The translations under genes were made by a program, and so were the position numbers. 33,419 bases of DNA from Ch128b sp964527925. Lineage in GTDB: Bacteria; Bacteroidota; Ignavibacteria; Ch128b. The stretch spans positions 1-33,419 of the forward strand of contig CAZGQO010000016.1 of NCBI GenBank assembly GCA_964527925.1, read 5' to 3'. Below are positions 1 through 9,369 of the stretch, piece by piece (the first letter of the stretch is position 1; each line of letters begins with the position of its first letter). The notes beneath the pieces were generated by a model. It made no database searches, had not been told where the DNA came from, and worked only from the letters and a program-made list of their open reading frames with translations.

Positions 1-1448
1 TTTTCAAAATTTATATTTTTACACAACTTTCAAAGATAACTCCCAAGAATAAATGATATTTTAATTATTAGTTAGAACAAAATATTATTTGGCGGAAGGG
101 AATTTATATTTTACGATAATGGTAATTGATATGAGATATCTGATATTTTTTCATAAGGACCAATTAGATATTCTGAGGTTAGTTCATTTGTTCTTCTTGG
201 AGATTCGGTTTTCATTTCCACATATAATTTAGAAATATTTAAGTTATATGCTAATAAAAACGATAGATTTACTGATGAAAATACCGGAATTCAAGAAAAC
301 TACATAAAATCAATTTTAGCTGATAAAGAGAATATTTACTGGATTGGAGCCTATGATTACGGATTGGTTAAATTAACAGCCATAAAAGATACCTTAATCT
401 GGCAAAGTTTTCTTCCCAACAGGGTAATATATGCAATAAGTTTTGATAGCAGCGGAAATATTTGGGTTGGGACATTATTCAATGGTTTGTATAGGTATAA
501 TGGAAACACTTGGGATACACTAACGAGATCAAATAGTTTATTACCGGGTAATTCAGTTTTATCGATAAAAATAGACCATAATAATGTAAAGTGGATAGGG
601 ACAACAAGGAGATGGTAAAGATAGAAGGTGATAACTGGTTTGTTTATTATACACAAAATTCGCCCATGCCGAGCAATACAATTGGTTTAATAGTTGTGGA
701 TAGACAGAATAATAAATGGTTTGGTACAGAAAATGGCCTTGTGAAGTTTGATGGTCAAAATTGGGTTGTATATAATAGAACAAACTCACCTTTGCCAGAT
801 AATGTTATTCTTTCACTTGCAATGGATAGGAATGATAATTTGTGGATAGGGAGCTGGGAAGGAGGATTGATAAGATTTGATGGATTAAATTGGACGATAT
901 ATAATAAAAATAATTCACCACTGCCGAGTAACAGGATAAGATTACTTGCAATAGATAGTAATAATGTAGTCTGGATAGGAACAGAGTCAAATGGAGTGGT
1001 GAGATACGATGGTAATAACTGGCAGGTGTTTGATATGAGTAATTCACAGCTTCCGAGTAATTTAATATATGGAATAGCCGTAGATAAGTTTAATCATAAA
1101 TTGATAGCCACAGGAGATGGACTTGCGATATATCGAGAAGATGGAGTAATAGTAGAAGTTGAAGATAGAAATAGGAATTTGCCTGATAATTATAAATTAT
1201 ATCAAAACTATCCAAATCCATTTAATTCTCAGACGAAGATAAGATTTAGTATACCAAAATCTACACAGGTTAGCCTTCGAGTGTATAATGCTCTTGGCGA
1301 GGAAGTAAAGACATTGCTATCAGAAAAATACTATGATGCAGGTGAGTATGAAGTGGAATTCAACGCATCAGATTTACCATCAGGAATATATTTTTATAAA
1401 ATCATAAAAGAATATGCACAAACTAAAAAGATGGTTTTAATAAAATGA
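1..1448 (+). pseudogene. Beta-propeller protein with type IX secretion tail, decayed (5' end outside window)
   Basis: The readable protein is a chain of two-component-regulator-type propeller blades, each with a W-[IVF]-G-[TAS] core followed by G-[LV]-[VYI]-[KR]-[FY]-[DN]-G-x-x-W (for example near 350, 470, 590, 720, 845 and 970). It ends in a sorting domain of about 80 residues beginning YQNYPNPFN (about 1200) and closing with SGIYFYKI. Such proteins are exported by the type IX system and often sit at the cell surface. Three lesions are visible. TGA at 127-129 falls where the repeat expects Trp (DNGN-stop-YEIS). TAA lies at 154-156. A one-base loss near 600-608 moves the frame from that of 157-618 to that of 591-1448. 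Before about 85 no frame reads cleanly. The downstream part could still be translated from an internal ATG at 609, but it would lack a signal peptide. The repeat and tail identity are secure; the pseudogene call is strong because there are several independent defects. Confidence 0.8.
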
Positions 1449-1499
1449 AAATAAATTTTCGTTCAAACTTAAGTTTTTGGTTCTAATTATTGATTTAAA

Positions 1500-4256
1500 C
1501 TAATGCGCATCGAGCCAGTTATCACCAATTCCAATATCAACCTTAACAGGTACAGTTAGTTTAATAGCGTTTTCCATTTTTGTTTTAATTACATCTTTAA
1601 TTTCATCTAATTCAGCTTTGTGAACTTCAAATACTAATTCATCGTGAACCTGAATTACCATTGCAGATTTCAATTTATTTGCACCGAAATATTGAGCAAT
1701 ATCGTTCATTGCAATCTTAATCATATCTGCTGCAGTCCCTTGGATTGGCATATTAATAGCCTGTCGTTCTTCGGCAGAACGAACTGTTTGATTCTGAGAA
1801 TTGATGTTCGATAAATACCTTCTCCTTTTTTTCAAAGTCTCAACATATCCATTTTTGCGTGCAAATTTTTTAGTCTCGTCAAGATAGTTTCTTACTTTGG
1901 GGAAAGTTTTAAAATATCTATCAATTAATTCTTTTGCCTGAGTTTGTGGAATTCCGAGACGAGTTTTTAATCCAAAAGGACCAATTCCATAAAGAATTCC
2001 AAAATTTACTTCTTTAGCTTTTCTTCTCATCTCTGGAGTGACTTTATCTATCGGTACACCAAATACTTTCGATGCAGTTGATGCATGGATATCAAGATTT
2101 TGTTCAAATGCCTGAATTAGATTTGGATCTTTACAGATGTGAGCTAAGATTCTCAGTTCAATTTGCGAGTAATCAGCACTTAAAATTTTCCAGTTTTTAT
2201 CTGGTGCTGCAAAAGACCTGCGAATTTCTTTACCGAGTTCAGACCTGATTGGAATGTTCTGTAAATTCGGATCACTGCTTGAGAGTCTTCCTGTTGCAGT
2301 TATTGTCTGGTTATAATTGGTGTGAATTCTTCCTGTTCGTTTGTTGATTAATTCCGGCAACGAATCGACATAAGTATTTTTTAATTTAATAAGTTGTCTA
2401 TATTCGATTAACTTCTCAATGACAGGGTGCTCATATCTTAGAAGCTCGAGAGATTGAACATCGGTTGAATAACCAGTCTTAGTTTTTTTTGTTGGTTGTA
2501 ATTTCAATTTTTTGAAGAGTATTTCCTGAAGCTGCTTTGTTGAATTAATGTTGAACTGTTCCCCGGCAAGTTGATAAATTGTTGTTTCGATATTCGCAAG
2601 CTGCTTTTCCAGATCAAGGCTTAATGATTGTAAATCTTCAGTGTTTACAAACACTCCACGCAATTCCATTTCAGATAATGTTTTTACAAGTGGAAATTCA
2701 ATTTCTTCGCAAAGCTTATAGAGATCTTTTGAATTAAGATCTTCTTTTAGTTTTTCATAAAGCTGAAATGTAATATCCGCATCTTCACAGGAGTAAATTC
2801 TCAAATCATCATTAGAAACATTCCACATCAATTCAGAATTTTTTTTATTTCCGATGAGTTGAGTGATTTTAATAGTATCGTAGTTAAGATAAATTTTAGC
2901 AAGGTCATCAAGATTGGTTGATCCATCGGGATTGATTACATACGCAGCTACCATTGTATCAAAAAAAGGTAGTTGAACATCGATACCGTAATTGAATAGG
3001 ACATTAATATCATATTTCAAGTTTTGTCCGATTTTTAATTTTGATTTGTCTTCAAGTATTGGTTTGAAGATTTGAAGATTATACTTATCTCTTTCGCGGA
3101 GTTGAAAGTTTTTATGTTTTTCCAACCTGTAAAAATATGCTTCATTCTTCTGAAGGCAGAAAGATAAACCAACCAGATTTGCATCGATTGAATTTAGGTT
3201 ATCAGTTTCTGTATCGAAGACTATGAAATTTGATTTTGATGCTTTCTCAATGAATGATTGAATTTTTTCAGCTGAATCAAGGAGAATATAATTTGTATCG
3301 GCGAGTTCTTTGATTGGCGTTTGTTTTTCATCAACAACTTCAAAGTCAAATAGAGACGTTTGCTGAGTTTTGATTTTTACATTTAAGATGTTTTCTAATC
3401 TTTTATTAAAAGTTTTTATTTCCAGTTCGTTGAGCAATGCTTCAAGTTTCGAAATATCTGGTGAAGAAATTTTCAGTTCTTCAAGATTAACATTAAGTGG
3501 AATATTTTTTCTGATTGTTACAAGTTCTCTGGAAAGATTGGCGAGTTCTTTTCCTTCAATTAATTTTTGTTTGAGTGATGCTTTAGAGATTTTATCAAGA
3601 TTTGAATAAATGATATCAAGCGAACCAAATTGTTTTATCAATTCGATTGCTGTTTTTTCACCAATTCCTTTTACGCCGGGAATATTATCAGTCGGATCGC
3701 CAGTCAATGCAAGGAAATCAATAAATTGTTCTGGTGTAATTTCATATTCCTGTTGAACTTTCTTTGAGTCATAAATCTCGGCATCTTCGACGGACTTTTT
3801 CAAAGGTTTGTAAACATAAATTCCATTTTCAACCAGCTGGAGAAAATCTTTATCTGGTGTAACAAGATATGAGTTTACATTTTTTTGTTTGAATTGATTT
3901 GCAAGAGTACCAATAATATCATCAGCTTCGAAACCAGGAGCTGTAATAATTTTCACATCCATTGCCTCTAAAATATTTTTGATGTAATCAAGTTGATAAA
4001 TCATATCATCAGGAATTAGCTGACGATTTGCTTTGTAGTCAGGAAATTTTTCGTGTCTGAAAGTTTTTTCTTTTGTATCGAAGGCAACAGCGATGTAATC
4101 GGGTTTTTCGTTTTCTAAGATTTTCATGAGAGAAGAAAGGAAACCAAAAACTGCACTTGTATTTTGATTTTTAGAATTTCTCAGAGGTCTGGAGATAAAT
4201 GCAAAGTAGGCTTTATAAGCCATTGACATTCCATCAATCAAAAAAACTTTTTTCAT
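1500..4256 (-). CDS. polA: DNA polymerase I
   Basis: Family A DNA polymerase for gap filling, Okazaki-fragment processing and repair. At 918 residues it has all three domains. The N-terminal 5'-3' nuclease spans about 1-290 (LIDGMSMAYKAYFA, GFEADDIIGT, GDPTDNIPGVKGIGEKTA). The 3'-5' exonuclease spans about 325-500 and looks active: FDTETDN near 346, NLKYDINVL, and CEDAD. The polymerase domain has motif A DYSQIELRILAH (about 694), motif B RRKAKEVNFGILYG (about 740) and motif C QVHDELVFE (about 866). The ATG follows the stop of the upstream permease by a single base, so the two are probably co-transcribed and translationally coupled. It converges on the decayed propeller gene, with only 51 nt between. 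No defects are seen. Identification is secure. Confidence 0.98.
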   Translation of the reverse strand: MKKVFLIDGMSMAYKAYFAFISRPLRNSKNQNTSAVFGFLSSLMKILENEKPDYIAVAFDTKEKTFRHEKFPDYKANRQLIPDDMIYQLDYIKNILEAMDVKIITAPGFEADDIIGTLANQFKQKNVNSYLVTPDKDFLQLVENGIYVYKPLKKSVEDAEIYDSKKVQQEYEITPEQFIDFLALTGDPTDNIPGVKGIGEKTAIELIKQFGSLDIIYSNLDKISKASLKQKLIEGKELANLSRELVTIRKNIPLNVNLEELKISSPDISKLEALLNELEIKTFNKRLENILNVKIKTQQTSLFDFEVVDEKQTPIKELADTNYILLDSAEKIQSFIEKASKSNFIVFDTETDNLNSIDANLVGLSFCLQKNEAYFYRLEKHKNFQLRERDKYNLQIFKPILEDKSKLKIGQNLKYDINVLFNYGIDVQLPFFDTMVAAYVINPDGSTNLDDLAKIYLNYDTIKITQLIGNKKNSELMWNVSNDDLRIYSCEDADITFQLYEKLKEDLNSKDLYKLCEEIEFPLVKTLSEMELRGVFVNTEDLQSLSLDLEKQLANIETTIYQLAGEQFNINSTKQLQEILFKKLKLQPTKKTKTGYSTDVQSLELLRYEHPVIEKLIEYRQLIKLKNTYVDSLPELINKRTGRIHTNYNQTITATGRLSSSDPNLQNIPIRSELGKEIRRSFAAPDKNWKILSADYSQIELRILAHICKDPNLIQAFEQNLDIHASTASKVFGVPIDKVTPEMRRKAKEVNFGILYGIGPFGLKTRLGIPQTQAKELIDRYFKTFPKVRNYLDETKKFARKNGYVETLKKRRRYLSNINSQNQTVRSAEERQAINMPIQGTAADMIKIAMNDIAQYFGANKLKSAMVIQVHDELVFEVHKAELDEIKDVIKTKMENAIKLTVPVKVDIGIGDNWLDAH

Positions 4257-4257
4257 C

Positions 4258-5676
4258 TTACTTCATTCTTTTGTTTGCAAAATAATGCCAGTAAAAATAA
4301 AAAGGAATTCCAAGGGAAATTAAAATCAATCCCATCATTGCGTTACTCGTATCGGAATAAATTGTGTTTCCGACAAATAGAATTGAGAATATCACAAAGA
4401 TTGCTGGAAGATAGGGATAACCGATCACTTTATATGGTCTATGAGTATCTGGCATTTTTCTTCGAAGTATAAAAACTCCAAATGCACCGAGTCCATAAAA
4501 TAACCAGGAAGCAAAAATCACATAATCTGAAATTGTATCAAATGTACCTGTAAGTGTTAGAATGCTTGACCATATTCCCTGCACAATCAGCGAAATACCG
4601 GGTGTTGAAAATTTTGGATGAGATTTTCCAAGTGATTTGAAAAACATTCCATCTCTTGCCATTGCAAAATGAACTCTTGCAGTTGCAAGAATACTTCCGT
4701 TTACAGCACCAAAAGTTGAAATTATGATTGCAATAGAAATGATTGACCCTCCAATTGGTCCAAAAATAGTTTCAGCCAGTGTAGCTCCAACAAGTGGAGA
4801 TTTTGCAATTTTATCAATTGGAAGAACATACATATATGCGACATTGATAATTAAATAAACACCCATCACAATTAAAGTGCCGAAAGCTAAAGCTCTTGGA
4901 ACATTTCTTTTTGGATTTTTCACTTCACCGGCAACAAAGGTTACATTATTCCAGCCGTCATAAGCCCAGAAGGCACCGGCAAGAGCTAATCCAAACATTG
5001 TTAGTACATTGTATTCATTATGAATGGGAATTGCATCGGTAGTTAAATTTGAAATACTTCCATTACCAAATAAAAAAGCAATCAGAGCAAGTAAAAGGAT
5101 TGAACCGATTTTAATTATTGTGATAAATGTTTGAACACCGCCGCCAAAAATTACGCCTACATAATTTATTCCTGTAATGAATAATAGACAAATGATTGCG
5201 ACAGCTTTTGTTCCAAAATCCTGCAGTGGATAAATATTTCCAACGAGTGGAACATAAATCGAAAATTTTTGAACTTCTTCAGAGAATTGAGGATACTTAA
5301 TAAAATAACCAAGATATTCGGAAAAGACTACGGCAATAGATGCCTGACTTCCGGTTTGAATTACAGCGAGAATTGACCATCCATAAATAAAGGCAATAAA
5401 ATCTCCATACATTGTTTTAAAATATTTGTATTGTCCGCCAGTAGAATCAATCATTCCAGCAATTTCAGCATTAGTCAAAGCACCAATCAAAGTAAAAACA
5501 CCTGCAACAATCCAGGCAAGAAGAACCAATTCAGGAGACATTAACTGTTCTGCCATAATTGATGGTTTTCTAAAAACACCAGAACCAATCATTGAACCAG
5601 CAACGAGCATTGTTGCAGCTGTTACTGTTAAACCTCTCACAAGTCCGTCAGAAGTTTTTTCAAGATTTTGTTTCAT
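4258..5676 (-). CDS. APC-family amino acid permease
   Basis: Integral inner-membrane transporter of 472 residues, normal for the amino acid-polyamine-organocation superfamily, with about 12 hydrophobic segments. The first helix carries the family signature GSMIGSGVFRKP (about 27-38), the unwound substrate-binding segment of TM1. FWAYDGWNNVTFVAGEVKNPKRN (shortened here to its core AYDGWNN, about 240) matches TM6 and the following loop of the LAT/YfnA-like branch. Substrate cannot be read from sequence; a neutral or branched amino acid is the usual guess. It is the first gene of a two-gene minus-strand unit with polA, and it diverges from alr across 91 nt. Position next to alanine racemase could suggest a link to alanine supply, but that is inference. 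Confidence 0.9.
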   Translation of the reverse strand: MKQNLEKTSDGLVRGLTVTAATMLVAGSMIGSGVFRKPSIMAEQLMSPELVLLAWIVAGVFTLIGALTNAEIAGMIDSTGGQYKYFKTMYGDFIAFIYGWSILAVIQTGSQASIAVVFSEYLGYFIKYPQFSEEVQKFSIYVPLVGNIYPLQDFGTKAVAIICLLFITGINYVGVIFGGGVQTFITIIKIGSILLLALIAFLFGNGSISNLTTDAIPIHNEYNVLTMFGLALAGAFWAYDGWNNVTFVAGEVKNPKRNVPRALAFGTLIVMGVYLIINVAYMYVLPIDKIAKSPLVGATLAETIFGPIGGSIISIAIIISTFGAVNGSILATARVHFAMARDGMFFKSLGKSHPKFSTPGISLIVQGIWSSILTLTGTFDTISDYVIFASWLFYGLGAFGVFILRRKMPDTHRPYKVIGYPYLPAIFVIFSILFVGNTIYSDTSNAMMGLILISLGIPFYFYWHYFANKRMK

Positions 5677-5698
5677 ATTTTTCTCACTGTTGATTTTT

Positions 5699-5728
5699 TG
5701 AAATTATAAAAATCGATCTGTAATTCAA
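5699..5728 (-). promoter_or_regulatory. Possible promoter of permease-polA
   Basis: On the minus strand TTG (complement of 5726-5728) is followed after 19 nt by TAATTTCA (complement of 5699-5706). This fits the Bacteroidetes consensus TTG-N19-TAnnTTTG at the -33 element and at six of eight -7 positions counting the free ones. It lies about 20 nt upstream of the permease ATG. The match is imperfect, so the call is tentative. Confidence 0.35.
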
Positions 5729-5755
5729 ACAACATTAACAAAAAATCATTCTTTG

Positions 5756-5763
5756 TATATTTG
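5756..5763 (+). promoter_or_regulatory. -7 promoter element of alr, almost touching the start codon
   Basis: TATATTTG matches the Bacteroidetes -7 consensus TAnnTTTG exactly. It ends only 4 nt before the alr ATG at 5768, so the predicted transcription start is at or very near the ATG. No TTG is present 19-20 nt upstream and no Shine-Dalgarno sequence precedes the ATG. A leaderless or near-leaderless mRNA would follow. Confidence 0.5.
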
Positions 5764-5767
5764 CAAT

Positions 5768-6883
5768 ATGAGATCAACTTATGCAGAGATAAACCTTTCT
5801 AATCTCATTCACAATTATGAATCAATTGCTAAGAAAGTTGGAAAAGAAACTTTAGTAATGCCGGTTGTTAAAGCTGATGCTTATGGTCACGGAATGATAG
5901 AATGTGTTGAGGCACTTCTAAATGCAAAACCTAAACCAAAATTTTTTGCTGTTGCACTTTTTGAAGAAGCAATTGAGTTCAGAAAAAAATTTAAGAATGA
6001 GAGAATCCTTGTTTTTGGTAAATGTTATCCTGATGCTTTTAAGTTCATCAAAAAACTAAATATCACTCCAACTATTTATGATTTTAAAACACTTGAAAGT
6101 TTAGCCCTTTTTGCTGAAAGAAATAATTTCAAAGCAAAAATTCATATCAAAGTCGAAACTGGAATGGGAAGAGTTGGTATTGATATCAATGTTTTACCTA
6201 AGTATTTAGATTTTATCAAAAAGAATAAATCGATTGAGCTGGAAGGAATTTACACGCACTTTGCAACTTCGGATCACAGAGATAAAACTTTCGCAATGGA
6301 CCAACTTAAAAATTTCAATCAAGCTGTTGAAATAGCTAAATCAAAAATTAAAGGAATAAAGTATTTTCATGCTGCTAACAGTGGAGCAATTTTAGATTTG
6401 CCAGAAAGCTATTTTAATATGGTCAGACCTGGAATTTCGCTTTATGGGTATTATCCATCAGACGAAACAAGCGAGAGTATTCAATTAAAACCTGTGATGT
6501 CAATTAAAACAAAGATTGCGTTTATCAAATGGGTTGAAAAAAATACAAGCATCAGTTACGGCAGGACATATTTCACTTCGGAAAGAACGCAGATAGGTAC
6601 TTTGCCAATTGGCTACGCTGATGGTTATAATCGTTTGCTTTCGAATAAGGGTAAAGTTATTGTGAATAATAAATTTTACAATGTTGTTGGAAGAGTAACT
6701 ATGGACCAAATTATGGTTGACTTTGGTCAAGATTTTATCAATCTTAATGATGAGGTAACTGTGCTTGGTTCAAGTGAAAGTCTTAAATTTGATGCAAATG
6801 ATATTGCAAAATTAATTGGTACAATTCCTTACGAAGTTTGTACTTCAATTTCAAAAAGAGTAAAAAGAAGGTTCATCTACTAA
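5768..6883 (+). CDS. alr: Alanine racemase
   Basis: PLP enzyme that interconverts L- and D-alanine to supply D-Ala for peptidoglycan. From the ATG at 5768 the protein has 371 residues, typical for the family. The PLP-binding lysine lies in VVKADAYGHG (about residue 35) and the second catalytic base, Tyr, in SISYGRTY (about 263). ETGMGRVGI and the phosphate-binding segment HAANSGA are also present. A TTG at 5753 is in frame and would add five residues, but it lies inside the putative -7 promoter box, and the family start (R-x-T-x-AEINL) fits the ATG. It heads the 5768-12981 operon; the next gene starts 1 nt after its stop. Confidence 0.97.
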   Translation: MRSTYAEINLSNLIHNYESIAKKVGKETLVMPVVKADAYGHGMIECVEALLNAKPKPKFFAVALFEEAIEFRKKFKNERILVFGKCYPDAFKFIKKLNITPTIYDFKTLESLALFAERNNFKAKIHIKVETGMGRVGIDINVLPKYLDFIKKNKSIELEGIYTHFATSDHRDKTFAMDQLKNFNQAVEIAKSKIKGIKYFHAANSGAILDLPESYFNMVRPGISLYGYYPSDETSESIQLKPVMSIKTKIAFIKWVEKNTSISYGRTYFTSERTQIGTLPIGYADGYNRLLSNKGKVIVNNKFYNVVGRVTMDQIMVDFGQDFINLNDEVTVLGSSESLKFDANDIAKLIGTIPYEVCTSISKRVKRRFIY

Positions 6884-6884
6884 A

Positions 6885-8300
6885 TTGGATTTCGTTAAGT
6901 TTTACATAATACAACTTGTAAAAAATGCCGCATCAAGAATTCGAGTAACGGATAAGGAAAAAGAGTTACTTCTCTCACGACTCGTTTCAAAGATTGAAAA
7001 TAGTCAGGAAATTTTTCCTGAACTTAAAACGATGGAAAGAGTCGTCGAACTGGAAGAAACTGCTTCAAAATTAATTTCAATTTATCGTAGATTAAATAAG
7101 TCACACATTGATTTAGAAAAAATAAGTTACCACTTCGTCAGTGATCGTGATGCGATTCAATCAATTCTGCGAAGATTTCTTCAAGGGAACTTTCGAACTG
7201 GCTTGATTAATAAGAAGCGGCCCAAAATTGTTTTCGACGATACAACATTCACAATCTATGAATTAAAAGAATCACAGCCAGAAGAATCTCAAGAAGTTGA
7301 ACAACCTGAAATCAAACAATCACGAATTGATTTAAGAGATTTTTTGAAAGAAGAAAAAGAAGAAATCATTTCATTGAAATTAGGCGAATCGTTGTCAGAG
7401 GGGTTATCCATAAATATAGAGATTGAAAGTGTTGAATCGAGATATGAGGACAATGAGGATCAAGTATCAAAGAAGGAAAAATTGGAACTTGATGATAAAT
7501 TCGTGAAAAAGTCTGAATCTGAGATCAAAAAACAATTTGAAAAAAAAGTAGAAGATTTAATACTCCCACTCGAGTTCGAGATGACTGAAAAAAGTGAAGC
7601 GAAAAAATCTGAGAATGATAAATCTGATGTAGAATTAGAAGAAGAGTCTGAAACTAAAATGACACAACAGGGGATTGATGCAGTAACTAAAAGTGATGAT
7701 TCAACTTTGAGTGATGAAAATAAAATTTCGGAGGAAGGATTAGTTATTTCAGAAAATGAAGAGAATAGTTATTCAGTCGAAGATGACTCTGTAAATATTG
7801 ATAAATCAAAACAGGATTTTGAAAGTATAGAGGAACTTCACCAATCTGATTCTGGTGAGATTGAAAATTTTCAAGAGACTACGGATAAAGTTGAATTAAA
7901 CAATACAAAACAATCAGAATTAGATGATAAATATCTTGAATTTGAAAGACTTGTGCTGGAAAATATTCTTGAGGTAGATGACTTTCTTAATAGAATTAAA
8001 TCAGAATTTGTTGAAGATGTTGTTCAGCTAAGAATAATTCAAAAGGCATATAGTTGTTTTGAGCTTGCCAGAGAATTACAGTTCGAATTAATATCAGAAA
8101 TGATTAAAGTTTATTGGGCAGCACTTGTGGCTATTCGTGATCATAGACTTAAGCCAGATAAAGAAGTAACTGATTTAATTCGATCAACATTAATAAGTTT
8201 AACCGCACTTATCAAACAAAGAGATATTGACCTTGAGCCTTTTCTTAAAAAATACAATCAACTAAAAACGGAACTCAAATCATTACAATATGAGGTCTAA
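6885..8300 (+). CDS. Uncharacterised acidic protein with disordered centre
   Basis: I do not recognise this 471-residue protein. The only plausible start is TTG at 6885, one base after the alr stop. Residues 1-125 look folded and mostly helical (LVKNAASRIRVTDKEKELLL, then a pattern of charged and leucine-rich turns). Residues about 125-345 are extremely rich in Glu, Asp, Ser and Lys with almost no aromatic residues, and are presumably disordered. Residues 350-471 return to amphipathic helices (FERLVLENILEVDDFLNRIK and following). There is no signal peptide or membrane segment, so it should be cytoplasmic. Its stop overlaps the Shine-Dalgarno region of the next gene, manC, so it is certainly part of the alr operon. 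A scaffold or adaptor linking two folded ends is one idea, but no function can be assigned. Confidence 0.75.
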   Translation: MDFVKFYIIQLVKNAASRIRVTDKEKELLLSRLVSKIENSQEIFPELKTMERVVELEETASKLISIYRRLNKSHIDLEKISYHFVSDRDAIQSILRRFLQGNFRTGLINKKRPKIVFDDTTFTIYELKESQPEESQEVEQPEIKQSRIDLRDFLKEEKEEIISLKLGESLSEGLSINIEIESVESRYEDNEDQVSKKEKLELDDKFVKKSESEIKKQFEKKVEDLILPLEFEMTEKSEAKKSENDKSDVELEEESETKMTQQGIDAVTKSDDSTLSDENKISEEGLVISENEENSYSVEDDSVNIDKSKQDFESIEELHQSDSGEIENFQETTDKVELNNTKQSELDDKYLEFERLVLENILEVDDFLNRIKSEFVEDVVQLRIIQKAYSCFELARELQFELISEMIKVYWAALVAIRDHRLKPDKEVTDLIRSTLISLTALIKQRDIDLEPFLKKYNQLKTELKSLQYEV

Positions 8301-8301
8301 T

Positions 8302-9369
8302 ATGAAAGCATACGCAGTCATCATGGCAGGAGGAGTTGGATCCCGTTTCTGGCCAAGAAGCCGGGAAAAAATGCCAAAACAATTACTAAAGATTTTTGGT
8401 GAAAATACAATGATTCAGGATACTGTTAAAAGAATTTCAAAAGTTATTCCTTATGAAAGTATTTTCATCGTTACGAACAAAGTTCAGAAAGATGAAATAA
8501 AAAGGCAGCTTCCAGAAATTCCAGTTGAAAATATTATCGTTGAACCATTTGGAAGAAATACGGCTGCGTGTATTGGACTTGCATCAATTTTAATTCATAA
8601 TTTCAGTCCTGATGCTGTGACAGTGGTTCTACCAGCTGACCATATCATTCGTGATGAATCTGCATTCATATCAATTATCAAGAAGGCGATAGAGTTTGCT
8701 TATAACAAAAAAGGATTAGTAACGATTGGAATTCAACCCACACGACCCGAAACTGGTTATGGTTACATTCAGCGTGAAGAAGAAGAAATTGAAGAAAATA
8801 TTTTCAAAGTGAAAACATTCGCAGAAAAACCAAACTATCAAACTGCTGAAAGATTTCTTGCAAGTGGCGATTTTCTCTGGAACTCAGGTATGTTTGTCTG
8901 GCGTGTTGATGTGATTCTCGAAGAAATTAAAACTTACATGCCCGATTTGTATGAAGGACTTGAAAAGTTGCGTAAACACATTCTCAAAGATGATTTTCAG
9001 AAACAGGTTGAGTTGGTTTATGGAATGCTGCGAAGTATTTCAATTGATTATGGAGTTATGGAACATTCAAATAGAGTTTATGTGATAAGAAGTACTTTCG
9101 GCTGGAGTGATGTTGGAAGCTGGGAGGAAGTTTATAACTTAAGTCACAAAGATGAAAATGGAAACAGTATTCACGGTCAATGTTTTGTTGATGATTTGAA
9201 GAACTCCTACATCCATTCTGATAATAAATTTACTGCTGTGCTTGGATTGGAGAATATAATTGTAATCAACACTGAGGATGCTTTGCTGGTTGCAAATCGT
9301 ACGCACTCTCAGGAAGTGAAAAAAGTTGTTGACTATCTGAAAATGAAAAAACTTAATCACTACTTATGA
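8302..9369 (+). CDS. manC: Mannose-1-phosphate guanylyltransferase
   Basis: Makes GDP-mannose from mannose 1-phosphate and GTP, the donor for mannose, fucose and related sugars in surface glycans. The nucleotidyltransferase signature AGGVGSRFWPRSREKMPKQL is at residues 7-26, followed by VLPADH (about 112), FAEKP and WNSGMFVW. With 355 residues it is the short, single-domain form without the C-terminal phosphomannose isomerase cupin of the longer ManC type. The ATG at 8302 is chosen over 8290 because it is preceded by GAGGT (8292-8296), begins 1 nt after the upstream stop, and gives the usual M-K-x-x-x-VIMAGG N-terminus. It overlaps the next gene by 4 nt (ATGA). Confidence 0.93.
   Translation: MKAYAVIMAGGVGSRFWPRSREKMPKQLLKIFGENTMIQDTVKRISKVIPYESIFIVTNKVQKDEIKRQLPEIPVENIIVEPFGRNTAACIGLASILIHNFSPDAVTVVLPADHIIRDESAFISIIKKAIEFAYNKKGLVTIGIQPTRPETGYGYIQREEEEIEENIFKVKTFAEKPNYQTAERFLASGDFLWNSGMFVWRVDVILEEIKTYMPDLYEGLEKLRKHILKDDFQKQVELVYGMLRSISIDYGVMEHSNRVYVIRSTFGWSDVGSWEEVYNLSHKDENGNSIHGQCFVDDLKNSYIHSDNKFTAVLGLENIIVINTEDALLVANRTHSQEVKKVVDYLKMKKLNHYL

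Noticed and set aside
127..129. TGA at an expected Trp position, suggesting TGA is read as Trp
   Set aside because: Many intact genes here end in TGA (manC, pyrD, folC, adk), and the same pseudogene has a TAA and a frameshift, so decay is the simpler explanation.
1465..1476. AAACTTAAGTTT as a terminator between the convergent first two genes
   Set aside because: A 12-bp perfect palindrome with no loop and no G/C-rich stem does not make a convincing hairpin.
5753..5767. TTG start for alr five codons upstream
   Set aside because: It falls within the putative -7 promoter box, and the family N-terminus fits the ATG at 5768.
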